Under the pieces are notes generated by a model. The model saw only the letters and a program-made list of their open reading frames with translations. It was not told the origin of the DNA and did not search any database. A DNA stretch of 64,000 nucleotides, from contig OZ035960.1 of NCBI GenBank assembly GCA_964034945.1, positions 104,740,933-104,804,932 of the forward strand, in the 5' to 3' direction. Each line of letters opens with the position of its first letter. Position 1 is the first letter of the stretch. The stretch is from Chrysopilus asiliformis (Eukaryota > Arthropoda > Insecta > Diptera > Rhagionidae). The translations under genes and the position numbers were made by a program. This document shows positions 43,903 through 56,200 of this stretch, piece after piece.

Positions 43903-44275
43903 AAGGTGCCGCTCCACATGAGAGTAAATGCCGGCGAGAACCTCTCGATTGCAGCGACTCGCAAATGGACACGTCTCTGAGAGTCGCTCGCAGAAACTCG
44001 CAAAAACTCGCGAGCTAGTTTCTGCGAGCTGTTAAAAGTGATTCTACTCTCTAGTCGACCGGCCTCCACTGAACTCTCGGAGAGTAGCTCGCCAGATACG
44101 AACAGCGTTTGAATTTCGCTAGTAGCTCTCGAGAACGCTAGAAGCTCGTTTTCGCTAGTAGCGTTAAAAAAATCGCCGAAATTAACTCTGGACAAAATGG
44201 ACAACCTCCTGGGAGTAACTCTCGAGAGTTTTTGAGAGTTACTTGCGTATTTACTCTCATGTGGACCGTCACCTT
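43903..44275 (+). mobile_element. MITE F, copy 2, complete
   Basis: 373 bp with ends AAGGTGCCGCTCCACATGAG and CTCATGTGGACCGTCACCTT. Rich in CTCGC/GAGAGT subrepeats. Lies 237 bases after the Hr83 stop. Confidence 0.85.
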
Positions 44276-44279
44276 TAGA

Positions 44280-45330
44280 GGACTCACAACCTACTGGGAG
44301 AGGGGGTTTGAAGTATGGGAGGGGGGGGGGGGATTTTCGCACCAAGAAACTATCATATCTACTGAACTTCTGATTCGATTGAGAAAATGTGAACCAAGAT
44401 AGGTTTAGTGATTCAAAACTTATGATAGTTGGTGGGACACATATTTACCATCAGGACTCAACGGACTAAAGGAATTGTTTTACCAGAAAATCTGAATAAA
44501 AACTTTTTATTAATTTCTTGTTTTTTTTAAATGTTTTATTTGGCTTTTAAAAGATCGTATGTAAAAGGTTTACATTAACAAATTAAAACATTAGAATTCA
44601 TTCTAAACATTTGTACACAAATTTCTTTTAACTATATATTTATTTTATTAATTTTTTACTCATTTATATTTATTTTTTTTTTCTTCTATATAGTTTTAAT
44701 GAATCTATTTATTGTTAAGACGTCTAACATCGTGTAGTACACGAGATCAATTTTTAAAAGCTCGCAGTTTTTTTCTCTTATAAATTTAAACGTTTATATT
44801 TTTTTTTCTCTTTAAATTTATCTAATTTTACGGAGTTCAACAGTAACGACAGGATTAGTTCATAAATTATTCTGTAACAATAGTAAGAACAATAATAAGA
44901 ATCGCTAAAAGATTTCAATTAAATTAAAGGCAGTACAGTTGCACTAAAGTTTCTTGATAGCCTCTATCAATAGTTGCACAGCAGTAACATCACATATAAA
45001 AATAAATTTTACTAATAATACTTAATTGTTAGTGTTATACAGGTAAAAATGGATTTTATAGTGACTAGAAGTTTAATGCAGTTGAAAAGTTCGAGTTTTT
45101 TCAGTGAGTTATCGAGGGCCGGTGGCACCTGCGGCGGATCTTAAAATTTGCAGCCGCTGACGGTTTTTCTAACGAAAATTTGAAGATATTTTCTGAGTTC
45201 TTACAAAGTTTTTGTGTAACTTTCTATAATGAACCGAGTTTTACCATCCTAAATACATGATGCCCACCTTTTCGCCGTCGCCATTCTAGGCTACCGACAT
45301 TTTAATGGCATGAATTGGACATAGTCTAAT
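44280..45330. other. Spacer between Hr83 and Gyc76C, no feature recognised
   Basis: AT-rich. Contains several TTTATT (AATAAA on -), any of which could serve the Gyc76C 3' end. Confidence 0.4.
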
Positions 45331-45332
45331 AT

Positions 45333-45940
45333 GGCGATTCTGATAGACTTTCCATTTTATTCGACACGAATCTTGTCGTGTCGCTAGTTTCGGATGTTTT
45401 TGATAGACCAGTGATACCAAACTAATTTGAAGTGGTAAAAAGTTGGCATCACTAACATTTTTTATGTGAGAGCATTTTTCCTGATTTGCGCGAATATCAA
45501 CCTTATTCAAAGGGTGTATGGTATGGCATATTGTTTTTACTACTTCGTCCCTAGAAGGATAACGGAAGGTCCTGTAAGCATAACGTGATTATCCTTTTCC
45601 TCAAATTTTCTGGGAAAAATCTCATCTGGTGGTTTTTGGAGTCGCTGAATCCGATTCTGACGTTAAGAAGTCTGTATCCTTACTGGCTGTAAGTCTGTAA
45701 GGATAAGTCTGTAAGGATAAGTCTGTAAGGATAAGTCTGTAAGGATAAGTCTGTAAGGATAATAGTCTTGTAAGGATAACGTGATTATCTTTGTCCGGAA
45801 AGTTTCTAAAAAAGTTTTTTTCGACTCCAAAACGTCACTTCGGTCGACTATTGTCGCTGAATTCGACTATCAGAATAGCCCGAGTCAGTTCGCATGACAT
45901 AAGTCGTGTCGTTTCAGTCGAAAAGTCTATCAGCATCGCC
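45333..45940. mobile_element. Inverted-repeat element, GATTCTGATAGAC family, long copy
   Basis: Termini GGCGATTCTGATAGACTTTC and GAAAAGTCTATCAGCATCGCC (imperfect inverted repeats), with CGACACGA and GTCGTGTCG inner matches. A family P fragment with a 14-bp tandem repeat lies inside (45540-45800). Confidence 0.7.
45686..45760 (+). repeat. 14-bp tandem repeat GTCTGTAAGGATAA
   Basis: Five head-to-tail copies derived from the family P motif CTGTAAGGATA, showing local amplification inside that repeat. Confidence 0.85.
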
Positions 45941-46353
45941 GCGTAAATATCTATCCAGTTGAGACGTCGGCGTCGGTGTCGGGTTAAAAAAGAATATATA
46001 GTTAAATATTTTCAGAGTTGAAGAAAAAGATTAGAAACGTATTTTGGTCTATGTACACTCATTCTTATCTAATTTTTCTTCTAAAGCGTTTTTTTTAAAT
46101 ATTTTCAATACCTATCCTCCACAACTACGTAAATCTTTCAAATTTTCCCTCAAACCCGTTTTTTATACAAAATTTGTAAAAAAATAGTACAAAAATTTAA
46201 AGATCTGTTGAAATATTCGTAAAAAAGAAAATATTTTGATGGAATTTAATATCAGATGCTATGATAAGTTTTATGACGATAAAAGAAACATCAAATTTCT
46301 ATACTAATACATTGACAAAAGTTTAATACAGAAATAAAACTTTAAAGTGTTCT

Positions 46354-47233
46354 CTATCTGGTCATAAGGGCGCCAACGTTCAACTGGATCTCCTGAGGGC
46401 GATTCCTTCGATTCTCCGATGGTGAATTGTCGCCGGGTTTTGATGATCCTGTGGGAGGACTTCGATTTAAACTACTATCGAGACTGCTGTGGTGTTGTGA
46501 TGAGGCTGGAGACATTGGAATTTCCTCGATTTTCTCCAAATCCTGGGCAATCGATGAGGAATTTTGCTTGTGTAGGCGAGGCAATTGAGTTCCCCGGCCC
46601 AAGCTAGTTGGGCTACATTTGGCTTCTTGTAGGATAGGAATATCGAGAGTTTGTTTGTTCTGTTGCTGCTGATGTGGAGCGTCGTCCTTGTCCAGACTAA
46701 ACTGACGACGCAGGAGCCGACTGGAGCCAGGTTTATCGGTCTTGGGGTTTCCGTACACATATTTACCATCGGAGAATTGCGTTAAATTACTTTCACTGGG
46801 ACTCAAACATTTGTAGTGATTGTAGGGTGAACTCAAGTCCATCATTTCTTCGATTTTCTTATAAAGTCGGGACGACGAACCACCCCCTGTTCGACTGAAA
46901 TTCGTCGGATTCAGGAGACCATCTTGTGATAGTTCTGAGAGTTTCCTTTGCTGTGGGCTCGCGCTAAGCGTTTTTGTTGGAAGTTCTGGAATTAAGTTCA
47001 GATTGGCACTAATAGTTGTGGGATTTGAGTCCACGGAAAAGGAATTCGGTAGAACGGCGGCTATAGGCTCCTGGGTTGTTATAACTACAGGTGGGGTGAT
47101 TTCAACTTTTACTTCCACCGATTCACCAGCCAACGATGACGATTGACTTGAAGATGGATTTGTACTACAGTTGCGAGATTTATTTGATTGTGCTTTTAGG
47201 GTAATTGAGTTACGTATCAGAGATTCATCGAGT
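46354..47233 (-). CDS. Gyc76C: Gyc76C last exon: long cytoplasmic tail
   Basis: Acceptor AATTTTTTTAG, stop TAG at 46354-46356, 880 bases. Starts [20 protein letters not shown], then Ser/Thr/Pro-rich low-complexity sequence with [50 protein letters not shown] and a C-terminus [13 protein letters not shown]. Vertebrate receptor cyclases mostly lack a tail of this size; a long tail is characteristic of Gyc76C. No catalytic domain is seen in it. Confidence 0.88.
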
Positions 47234-50200
47234 CTAAAAAAATTATTTTGTCAAAAGAAATTGTCCCTTCTGTGATTAAAAAATTTACCCATGTGATTCA
47301 CTGTTAAGATTTGAAGCAAAAAAATAAAAAAATTATACATTATTTTTTGATTAGAGATTCTACAATTGAAAAAAATATTACCCAATCGCTGGAGGGGAGG
47401 GGAGGAGTTTTTCAAATCCCTTTTTCCCTAGAAGCCAATAAGTTGTCATTAGTCCTTTTCCTTTGATTTCTATGGGTCCACGTGACTCGATTTGATATCC
47501 GCCTGCAATTTCTAATCGATCTCTGGTGGCTTCCGACATGTGAATTCTCCAAGATGACCCTAAAAAGTTATACGGAATTTTAAAAAAATGCGATGAAATC
47601 AAATTTTTTATGGTAGATCAAATAGAACGAATTATTTTTTTGGGTTCAAGGCATTTTTATCGGGAATTGAAGTTAATTTTGGAACAAGGAGAGGGTTAAG
47701 AATCTTAAAAGTGAGACATTCTTATGGTAATTTATTTCTTTAGGGTAATTTCCGATCGAATTGTGAAAACCGAATGAAAATCCGTCCATTGGTTTGGAAG
47801 ATATCAGGAGAGGGGTCGAAGAAAAACGGGGAAAACGAACGCGGCGACGAGAAAAAGCGCAATTAATATAAAATAGACTTACCTGTCGATTCCATACGCG
47901 AAGCTGTGTTCACAGTATCACCAAATAAACAATACCGAGGCATTGTCAGTCCAACAACACCCGCACAACAAGGTCCCGTATGCAGTCCAATCCGTAGTTG
48001 TAAGGGAACACCAGGCAAATGTTTAACTTTAAAGCTACCACTTTGATGCAACAGATCCAGTGCCATTGTTGCGATTTCTTCAGCGTGATTAGGGATTCGA
48101 ACTGGTAATCCACTTACCACCATGTACGCATCACCGATTGTCTCAACCTGTAGAGTACAATAAATTTGCTTTTGTAAGATATTGGGTCAAAGAATCCAAG
48201 CGGCATTTATGTTAAGCGCTGCGTGAGCGGTTGATATACATGTGTTAACTGCTAACGTCACGGTTGACATAAATGCTGCTTGCATAGTGTCCTGTGTACA
48301 ATTAACCAATCAAATTTTTTTTTTTCATTTTACGGAGTTTTTTTATTCCGGGAAAACAGCGCTCAGAGCGCTAGTTGAAATTTACAGTAAATTTCTGGAG
48401 AAATTCGTTTTTAATAGATCCGTTAATTTTTTTAATTAAAAAGAAAAAGATTTTATAAAAAAATTGATTGGTGGTAAAATTTGGTAACTCCCCTCAAAAG
48501 ATCGCGAAACAGCGGTTGGAAGACCATACTCTACAGTAGATCCATTGGTTCTAAAAAATCCTTACCTTATAAACATTATAGGCATTTATAGTGGCATCAA
48601 AAATCGTATATAAATCGTTTAGTAAGTCGACAACTTGAACAGGACTGCAATGGGCAGCAATAGTAGTAAAGCCTACGATATCACTGAAATAAATGGTCAC
48701 ATCGGAGAATTCTTCGGGTTCCACGCAGAGACCCATCTTTAATTTTTCAGCCACGGAGCTAAAAAAAAACATTAAAGTTTTATTAAAACAATAATTTACT
48801 TCATATAGCGATTCCTAAAAAAATGGGATAGTATGGAAGAATCGATTTTTATACTCTATATGGTCTACCATATAGGAGTATATTAGATTTAGTATACCGT
48901 TTGTAACGTCCAATCGTCGGACACCACAATGAACTACACCGGGCTGTCTGGGATGACAAAAGATTTTCGTCTGTCTGTCTGTCTGTCTGTCCGTCTGTCT
49001 GTCTGTCTGTCTGTTTGTCCGTCTGTCTGTCCGTCTGCCTGTCAGTGAACACCATAACTTGAGAAAAGATTAAGCTAGAGACTTGAAATTGTGTATAGTT
49101 GCGTTTCTCCTAAATAGCATGGGGAGCTCGAGTTCAGCTCGAACGGTCTTGAACGGAAAAAATCCGACCATTGCTTCCTACCTCCCCATACCGACGAAAC
49201 AGTTTTTTTGATCATTTTCTCGAAAATGGTGAGTCGTATTGAAGAATTTATAAACGTAAAATGTATTTAGAATATGATTTTACATAACCGTTCCATACAT
49301 CAAAATCCAGTTGAAACACTCTTTCCCCCCTCTGCCATACAAATTGAATATTTTTTTCTGTTTTCCCCCCTCCACCCATACAACTTTTTTCTCGAAAACG
49401 GTACACAGTATCGAAAAATTTATAAAGACAAAATGTGTTTAGCATATGATAACGGTTCCATACATCAAAATCCAATTTCCCCTTCCCCCATACAAATGGT
49501 TTTTTTCATAAAAATTTTGCCTCCCTTCAGAAAGAGTATTTCACGATTGCCCCCTGAAAATTGTGGCTTTTCTTTTGTTTATACACCCCGATTCTGATAG
49601 GCGTGTCGTTTTCCACAAGATTTGTTTTACTTGTTTTTGTTGGTAGAAAAACATTAACAACAACACGTAAGACGACTCTTGTCGAAGACGACAGGTCTAT
49701 CAGAACCTAAAAATGCGGAATCTATACTAAAATAATAGGAAGCTCTCCTAAAATTTTCCATTTTTATAGGAATCTATGCAGCTTTTTTTCGTATTTATGC
49801 AGCTTATTTTCGAACTTTACCTGGGAAGCATTCGATTTAAAAGTTGTTCGGTTTTCTTTCTTTCAATGTCCAATTGATCCGTCCTCTCCCTAATGAGTTC
49901 CTCCAAATTATTCGAATATTTCTCCAGCATTTGAAACATTGTATCAACGAAATTAACCTTTCGGCCATGATTCAATACCTTGAAACGTTCGTAAATCCTA
50001 AAACAGAATGATTTTCAATTAAGCCAGGTACTTAAATTAATTACACATTAAATGATAAGGAGATATAAAAGCTGACATACGAATTAAAGTCGGGCCGCAT
50101 ATCTGGCATTTCGGCCCAGCACTGTCTCATTATGTTAATCGCTTCGGGTGGCGCCGCTCCCTTGGACACCGATGGCCTTATCAGTGGCGGTGGCTTCTTG

Positions 50201-53200
50201 ATTTTATTAATAATTTCCTCAGGTGATAGCGATAACATGCAGTACGGTTCACCTCTAACGACCACCTCTTGCATTATGATACCAAATGAGTAGACGTCAC
50301 CCATTTGAGTGCCACATTTACTAAAATTTTTCGTATTCCGTAGCAATTCCGGTGCTGTCCATAGAAGCTCCTTGGCATGCTTTGTAGGCGGTATTATTCC
50401 TTGGGCATCGTAGAACATTCCCAACCCATAATCAGTCACCTTTAGCACCCATCTGGCATCCACCACGCAATTTCTTGAAGATAAAGCACCGTGCGATTTA
50501 AAAGACGACGAATGAAGGTAACGCATTCCGCGGACTAAATCAGTTAGAAGGCTCAATCGAAATGTCCAGTCGAGTTTAATTTCGTCCATTATGAGGACAT
50601 CCTGCAGGGAGCCACGGGAACAATAGTCGAATACTACACAAGTTCGATTTGGATCACTCAACCATCCTAAGAAAGGAATTTCGTAATATTTTTTTTTTGG
50701 CAAACAACAATTTCAAATCCTTACCAATAAGTGGATTAATATTCTCATGCCGAAGGCCATGAGCAATCACTAGCAGGTCCATTGCTTTTGATTTCAATTC
50801 AACAGATCCGCCCAAATTCACTTCCTTTAATTGCACCATGTCTCCATTGTATCGAGCTCTCAAGTCCAATACGGTGGTGTTATGGCGGGCCAAACTACCG
50901 GAACTCGAATTATTTTTCGTGGCTGTGGACAGGCCGAGATTCTTCAAAGATCCGATTGACCCTTTTAGCAGATCCGGCTTGTCCACTTCTGGACCACCGA
51001 ATTCTTGAAGTTGCTGCAACCAGCAGCAAAGCATCGCCTCAATTCCTTCATCAACCTAGGATTTTTAATTAACATGCGTTAAATAATATCTTAATGGCGG
51101 GTGTCGTGAAACTTTTAGTGGCAACTAAATCCAGTCTTGCTAAAAAAACATGTTAGAGCCACTAAATCCACTCTTTTTGCTTAAAATTCACCCGATAACT
51201 CGATTTTTAGGTTGCTAAAAAATTCGTTTAACCCGCCATAAGTGTTTTAGCAGGATTAAAACAATTCTTGGAAAGTTTCCTTACCCGTCTGGAGTCCACT
51301 GGAAAAATAAAATCATTCGCCGAGAGTACAATCTTATTTGGTCCTTTAGATAAGCGTTTCCGAAGTAAGTAATTCCTATAAGGAAAAGAAAGTTTAATGA
51401 AAAATATGTTGTAATAAGAGGGAAAATTGCTTAGAATTGTTTTTTCCGGAAAATTTTAGTAATATTCTGTCAGGATCTTCCGTTACAAGGACGAAGAACA
51501 TTTAATTGTGACCAAAACTACGCAAGGTGGCAAAATTTCATCGTCCTGGGGTGCAAAATTGCAAAAACCAATAATTTTTATCAAAATCCAACCTCACTAG
51601 CTAACGTCAATGCATACGACATTCAGGCCACATCCGAATTTGTAGGAAATGTTTCTGCGATTAACACATAAAACTATAGAAAAGTAATTATTTTGCAAGA
51701 AAATTACTAAAAACTTTAAATTTCAAAGATCTCAAAGTTTTGACATGGGTTTGAGGTTACGAATTATAACCAAAGTCTGTATTCTACATATCCTTGAGGG
51801 AAATTTTCATGGCTTCCAAGAAAATTGCCCTTTTTTGAAAATAAAACTTCATCAGAGTGTTGTACCTGCGGCAGAACAGCGGACGGGGGTTTTTCTTATT
51901 TGAAACGATTTTGAAGACAAAAAAAAACAAAAAAATTATATTTGTAGGGTAGGAATACCTACTTATGTATGAATAATTCAACAACAAAGTACAAAAAAAT
52001 AAATAAAAGGCGCTTGTTAAAATAAATTAAAATGTGGTAATGTAGAATTTTTCGCTTAATTTTTACTGTTCAATATTAAATTGTACCCAACCGTAGTCAT
52101 GATGTGATGAAATGTCTTACATCTGATGTTGACGGATACCCTTTTCAAAATTGATTGGGCGGTTTTTCCTTTTATTAGGAGAATAATCAATGTAAAAGTT
52201 TATATATAAAGAAAATTGTTTTGTAAAATCATTAAGATTTAAAATTACCGAATGAAAATTTGTTTTTGAATGATTTAAAAAAAATCAAAAGAAATTTTTT
52301 AAAAAGAAATGCTTTAAAAAAGCACTAAAAATAATAAAAAAAAAATTTTTGGGCACTGTGTATCAGAAATAAAAACGAGATAAATATTTACTTTACTTTT
52401 TATGCTCTTATCTCGCTTTTATTTCTAATACAGAATGCTCAAAAAATTATTTTTTATTTTTAGTGCATTTTTAAAAAAAAGAGCATTTAAATTTTTTTTT
52501 TTTTTTTTAATTTTGTCTAAAAATCCAAATGAAAATGATAACAACATTATCCTGACAGGACCTTCCTTTATCCTTACAGATTTCTTAATGTCAGAATTGT
52601 ATTCGCCGATTCCAAAAAACCCCAGATGAGATTTTTTCCGAAAAATTTGAGATCCTTGCAGGACCTTCCCTTATCTGTACAAGGACGAAGCAGCGAAAAT
52701 ATTGTATTGTCATGGGACTTACGTATGTGTACAAGATTTCAAGTCAATCGGATGCGGAGAAAGGGGTCAAAATTGGATTGCAAGATTTGAATCTGAAAGA
52801 CAAACAGGATTGCAAGATTCGAATCTAACAGACAAACAGACACGAAGGCAAGCTAAATAAAAGCTTTTAAAACAATCTTTTCAATTATGTGTTATGTATT
52901 ATAATGTTTTTTGGAAAGTGAGTTTTTTTTAACTTTTTGTGAAAAATATTTTCAATTAGGGAAACAACTCAACTTCAAGAAAGTATTCAAATTAAATCTG
53001 TCAAAATTTTATTACTTTGTGATGAGTTTTCTTAATAAGGAACGTGCCTTAAAGATATTTCGACTACTACAGGATCAATTCACAATTGAGACATTTTATA
53101 ATAATTTTATTAATAAAGCCCACTTTTAATGAGAATTTTAATAATTTAATATTGAAAAGTGAATTCGAAAATACAAAATTTAACTTCGACTTTAATTCAC

Positions 53201-56200
53201 GCAATCTTATTCACAAAGGAAATTAATTTGCAAATTAAACATCAGATTCACTTTCACTGCGAATAAGGGTCCCATATCTTGTAGATCTTTTTTTTTCCGT
53301 ATATTTTACTTATATCTCCATAACTCAACGCCAAGACATTATTCGCCCCACAAAACTTAGTAAAGTAAGAAAGTCTTTTTTGGTTTCTTATTGTTGTGAA
53401 AAAGTTTCACAGCGTATTTTGTCAATTGCAGCACAATGATAATAACAGGGGAAAATTTTTTCATGTTCTTTATTAAATAAACGATAAAGAAGATTTTTTT
53501 TTTGATTATGTGGATTAAAAAAAGTTGTTAAAAAGAAATTTTCGTGAAATTTCGTTTAATTAAATTCTTTTTTCTGTATTATAATGATTTGTAATCTGGC
53601 ATGTTGTGAAACTTTATTAAATATTTGACGTGTAGTTGTAATTAAAATGGTTTACATTATCAATTTAGATTTAAATTTTACCTGGCAAAATCTACACACA
53701 TTTATTACAAAAACTAGAGACTATGCTTTTCGCTTTGGCAACCTTTTTTTTTAACAGAACCATCCGAAGCCTAAGGGAAGATCCTTAAATGCCAAAGCAC
53801 CGCTCCCTTAACATCCTGCAACCACTCTTTTTGCTATCCTTTGATGGCCAGTTTTTCTGGCTTTCTATTGACTTTTCGTTTCTTATTTGCTTTTACTATT
53901 TTAGCAAGAGAAAAACAGATTTTTTCCAACTCTCTCGAATATCAGAAAGTAGATTTTCTTCAGACATATATTAGGTCAGTTTTTATTACATATTGGAAAC
54001 GATAATTAATCACTCGATATATAGGAAAATATCATTATGTAGCTCGAGGGGGAAATTAAGCAGAGTAACGTTAAAAAAAACTAGAATGTTGACCCTGTCG
54101 TTGTTGGGTTAAAGTATATTGTATAAGTTTTAGAAATACGGAAAAATCATAGAAATTACTTCGTTAACAACGTTCAAGAAAATTGCGTTATCCATGCAGG
54201 ACCCTCGGGTAAATATTGTGGAACTTTGATGTTAGATAATCATAATTTTTCCACTAATGATAATTAAAAAAAATTTAAACATTAGAAACGCTACAATTGC
54301 CAGGAGCCAATCATCAAATACTCTATATGGAAGAGGGGAGTACGAATGGCTCAATTGAATTTTGAAATATGGCACAAATATGTAAAATCTTATTCTAAAC
54401 ACATTTCATCTTAATAAATTTTTCGGTACGATGGACTGTTTTCGAGAAAATAGTAAAAAACTGTTTCGTTTGTATGAAGAGGTGGGAAGTAGGGAAGGTG
54501 GGAAGGTGGGAAGGAGGGAAGGAGGGAAGGAGGGAAGGAGGGAAGGAGGGAAGGAGGGAAGGAGGGAAGGAGGGAAGGAGGGAAGGAGGGAAGGAGGGAA
54601 GGAGGGAAGGAGGGAAGGAGGGTAGGAATGGTCTTATTTTGCTCGGTCAAGAACTTAGTCTTGACATTTACAAGAAACGCAACTAAACAGTTTTTTCTCA
54701 ATTTTCTCAATTTTCTTTTACAATTTTCTCGAAAACGGTGAGTCGTGTTGAAAAATTTATAAAGGTAAAATGTGTTTAGAATGTGTTTTGATTTTATATA
54801 ACTTATCTCTACTTAAAAATCCAGTTGGACCACTTCTTGCTTCCTTCTCACATACAAATGAATTTATTTCATAAAAATTTTGTCTGCCCTCAAATAGAGT
54901 ATTTCACGATAGGCCTCTGGGAATTGTAGCTACCTATATATCTGAAATTTACGTATTTTAAATAACTCGAGAACGTGTTGAGCTAGCGGCTTCAATTTTT
55001 TTAAAATGAGTTAAAATGAGCAACCATACTATTGTTTTGAAAAAATTGTTTAGTTTTGACATATTTCGTCACCATGAAAATCGAGGTGATAAGCGATTTT
55101 TGTCGCGGACACATCGCCGTTGTGCGAATGGGATGCGCAATAACACCCATAGTGGAGAACACTTTTCATTCGTTTGTCACGCCGCGCCGCAATTATGACA
55201 CAGGCACGTAATTCTGATGCTGCCATTGCACAAAAAGACGTCCCCATTAACAAAATTAGCTGCTTCCACCTTTATGCGAGCGTCATCTGACGGCATTACA
55301 TCACACAAATCTTCGAGCGGAGTTTTCTTTCTCCCTCGAATGCTTAGATAGCTTAACGACCGAACAGAAATGAACAAATATAAACGTAAACAGAAAGCGA
55401 ACAAGAAAAATAAATTAATGGAAACGTTCTATGGAGTATTATTTTATAATGGACTTCTCCTCCGATTGCATGCCTGTTTTTATTTGTAACTAAATTTTTT
55501 TGACAATATTGAATCTAAAATTTAAACTGATTTTAATGGGCCATCAAATTATTTTGTTTTTAATGAAAACTTTGTTTAATTTTATCTTGCGGTCAAATTT
55601 TTTTTCGTTTGCAATGAAATTTTGATGCCAATAAAATTGGGCTGTCTTAAAAAGGTCTCCTATACATTTTTTATGAAATTTCCTCCAGGTTTTTTCTTCA
55701 GTCTGCAATTTACTTCAGCCTGAAATAAGAAATTTAATTCTCCAAGCGAAATCGTTCGGATCAAATGTCAATGGGGAACATGGCGGCTGAAGGCATCAAA
55801 TTTTTTTCTTTTGATTGTAAAGCGGGGACCTTGAGGTAACTCTGTTCCCATTACACGCTTCTTTAACTCTTCAGACCCGGTGGTTACATTTGTACACATT
55901 AAAGTTTTTCCCAAATATAACAATTTCATAAGATTATTTCGTATTTGAGACCGGTTGCGAACGTTTGTACACATTACAAGCTATCGAAAACAGTAATAGA
56001 TCTTGGATTTTTTTTTTTCAATATTTTCTTACTCTTATTTACCCACTTTATCAACACAAATTTTGTCACAACCAAATTTTTTAAAAAAATAATTCATGTC
56101 TGAAAGGGTTAAAGTCAAAATGACATTCAGGTTCTACCGGGGTGCGTTCCTTTATTGCCGAGTAAAGTAAAGGTTGGGTTTGTCAAAGTTCGAACAGCTG

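Noticed and set aside
54411..54710. Pro/Ser/Leu or Glu/Gly/Arg repeat proteins
   Set aside because: Three frames are open across a GGGAAGGA array; no start context or non-repeat domain.
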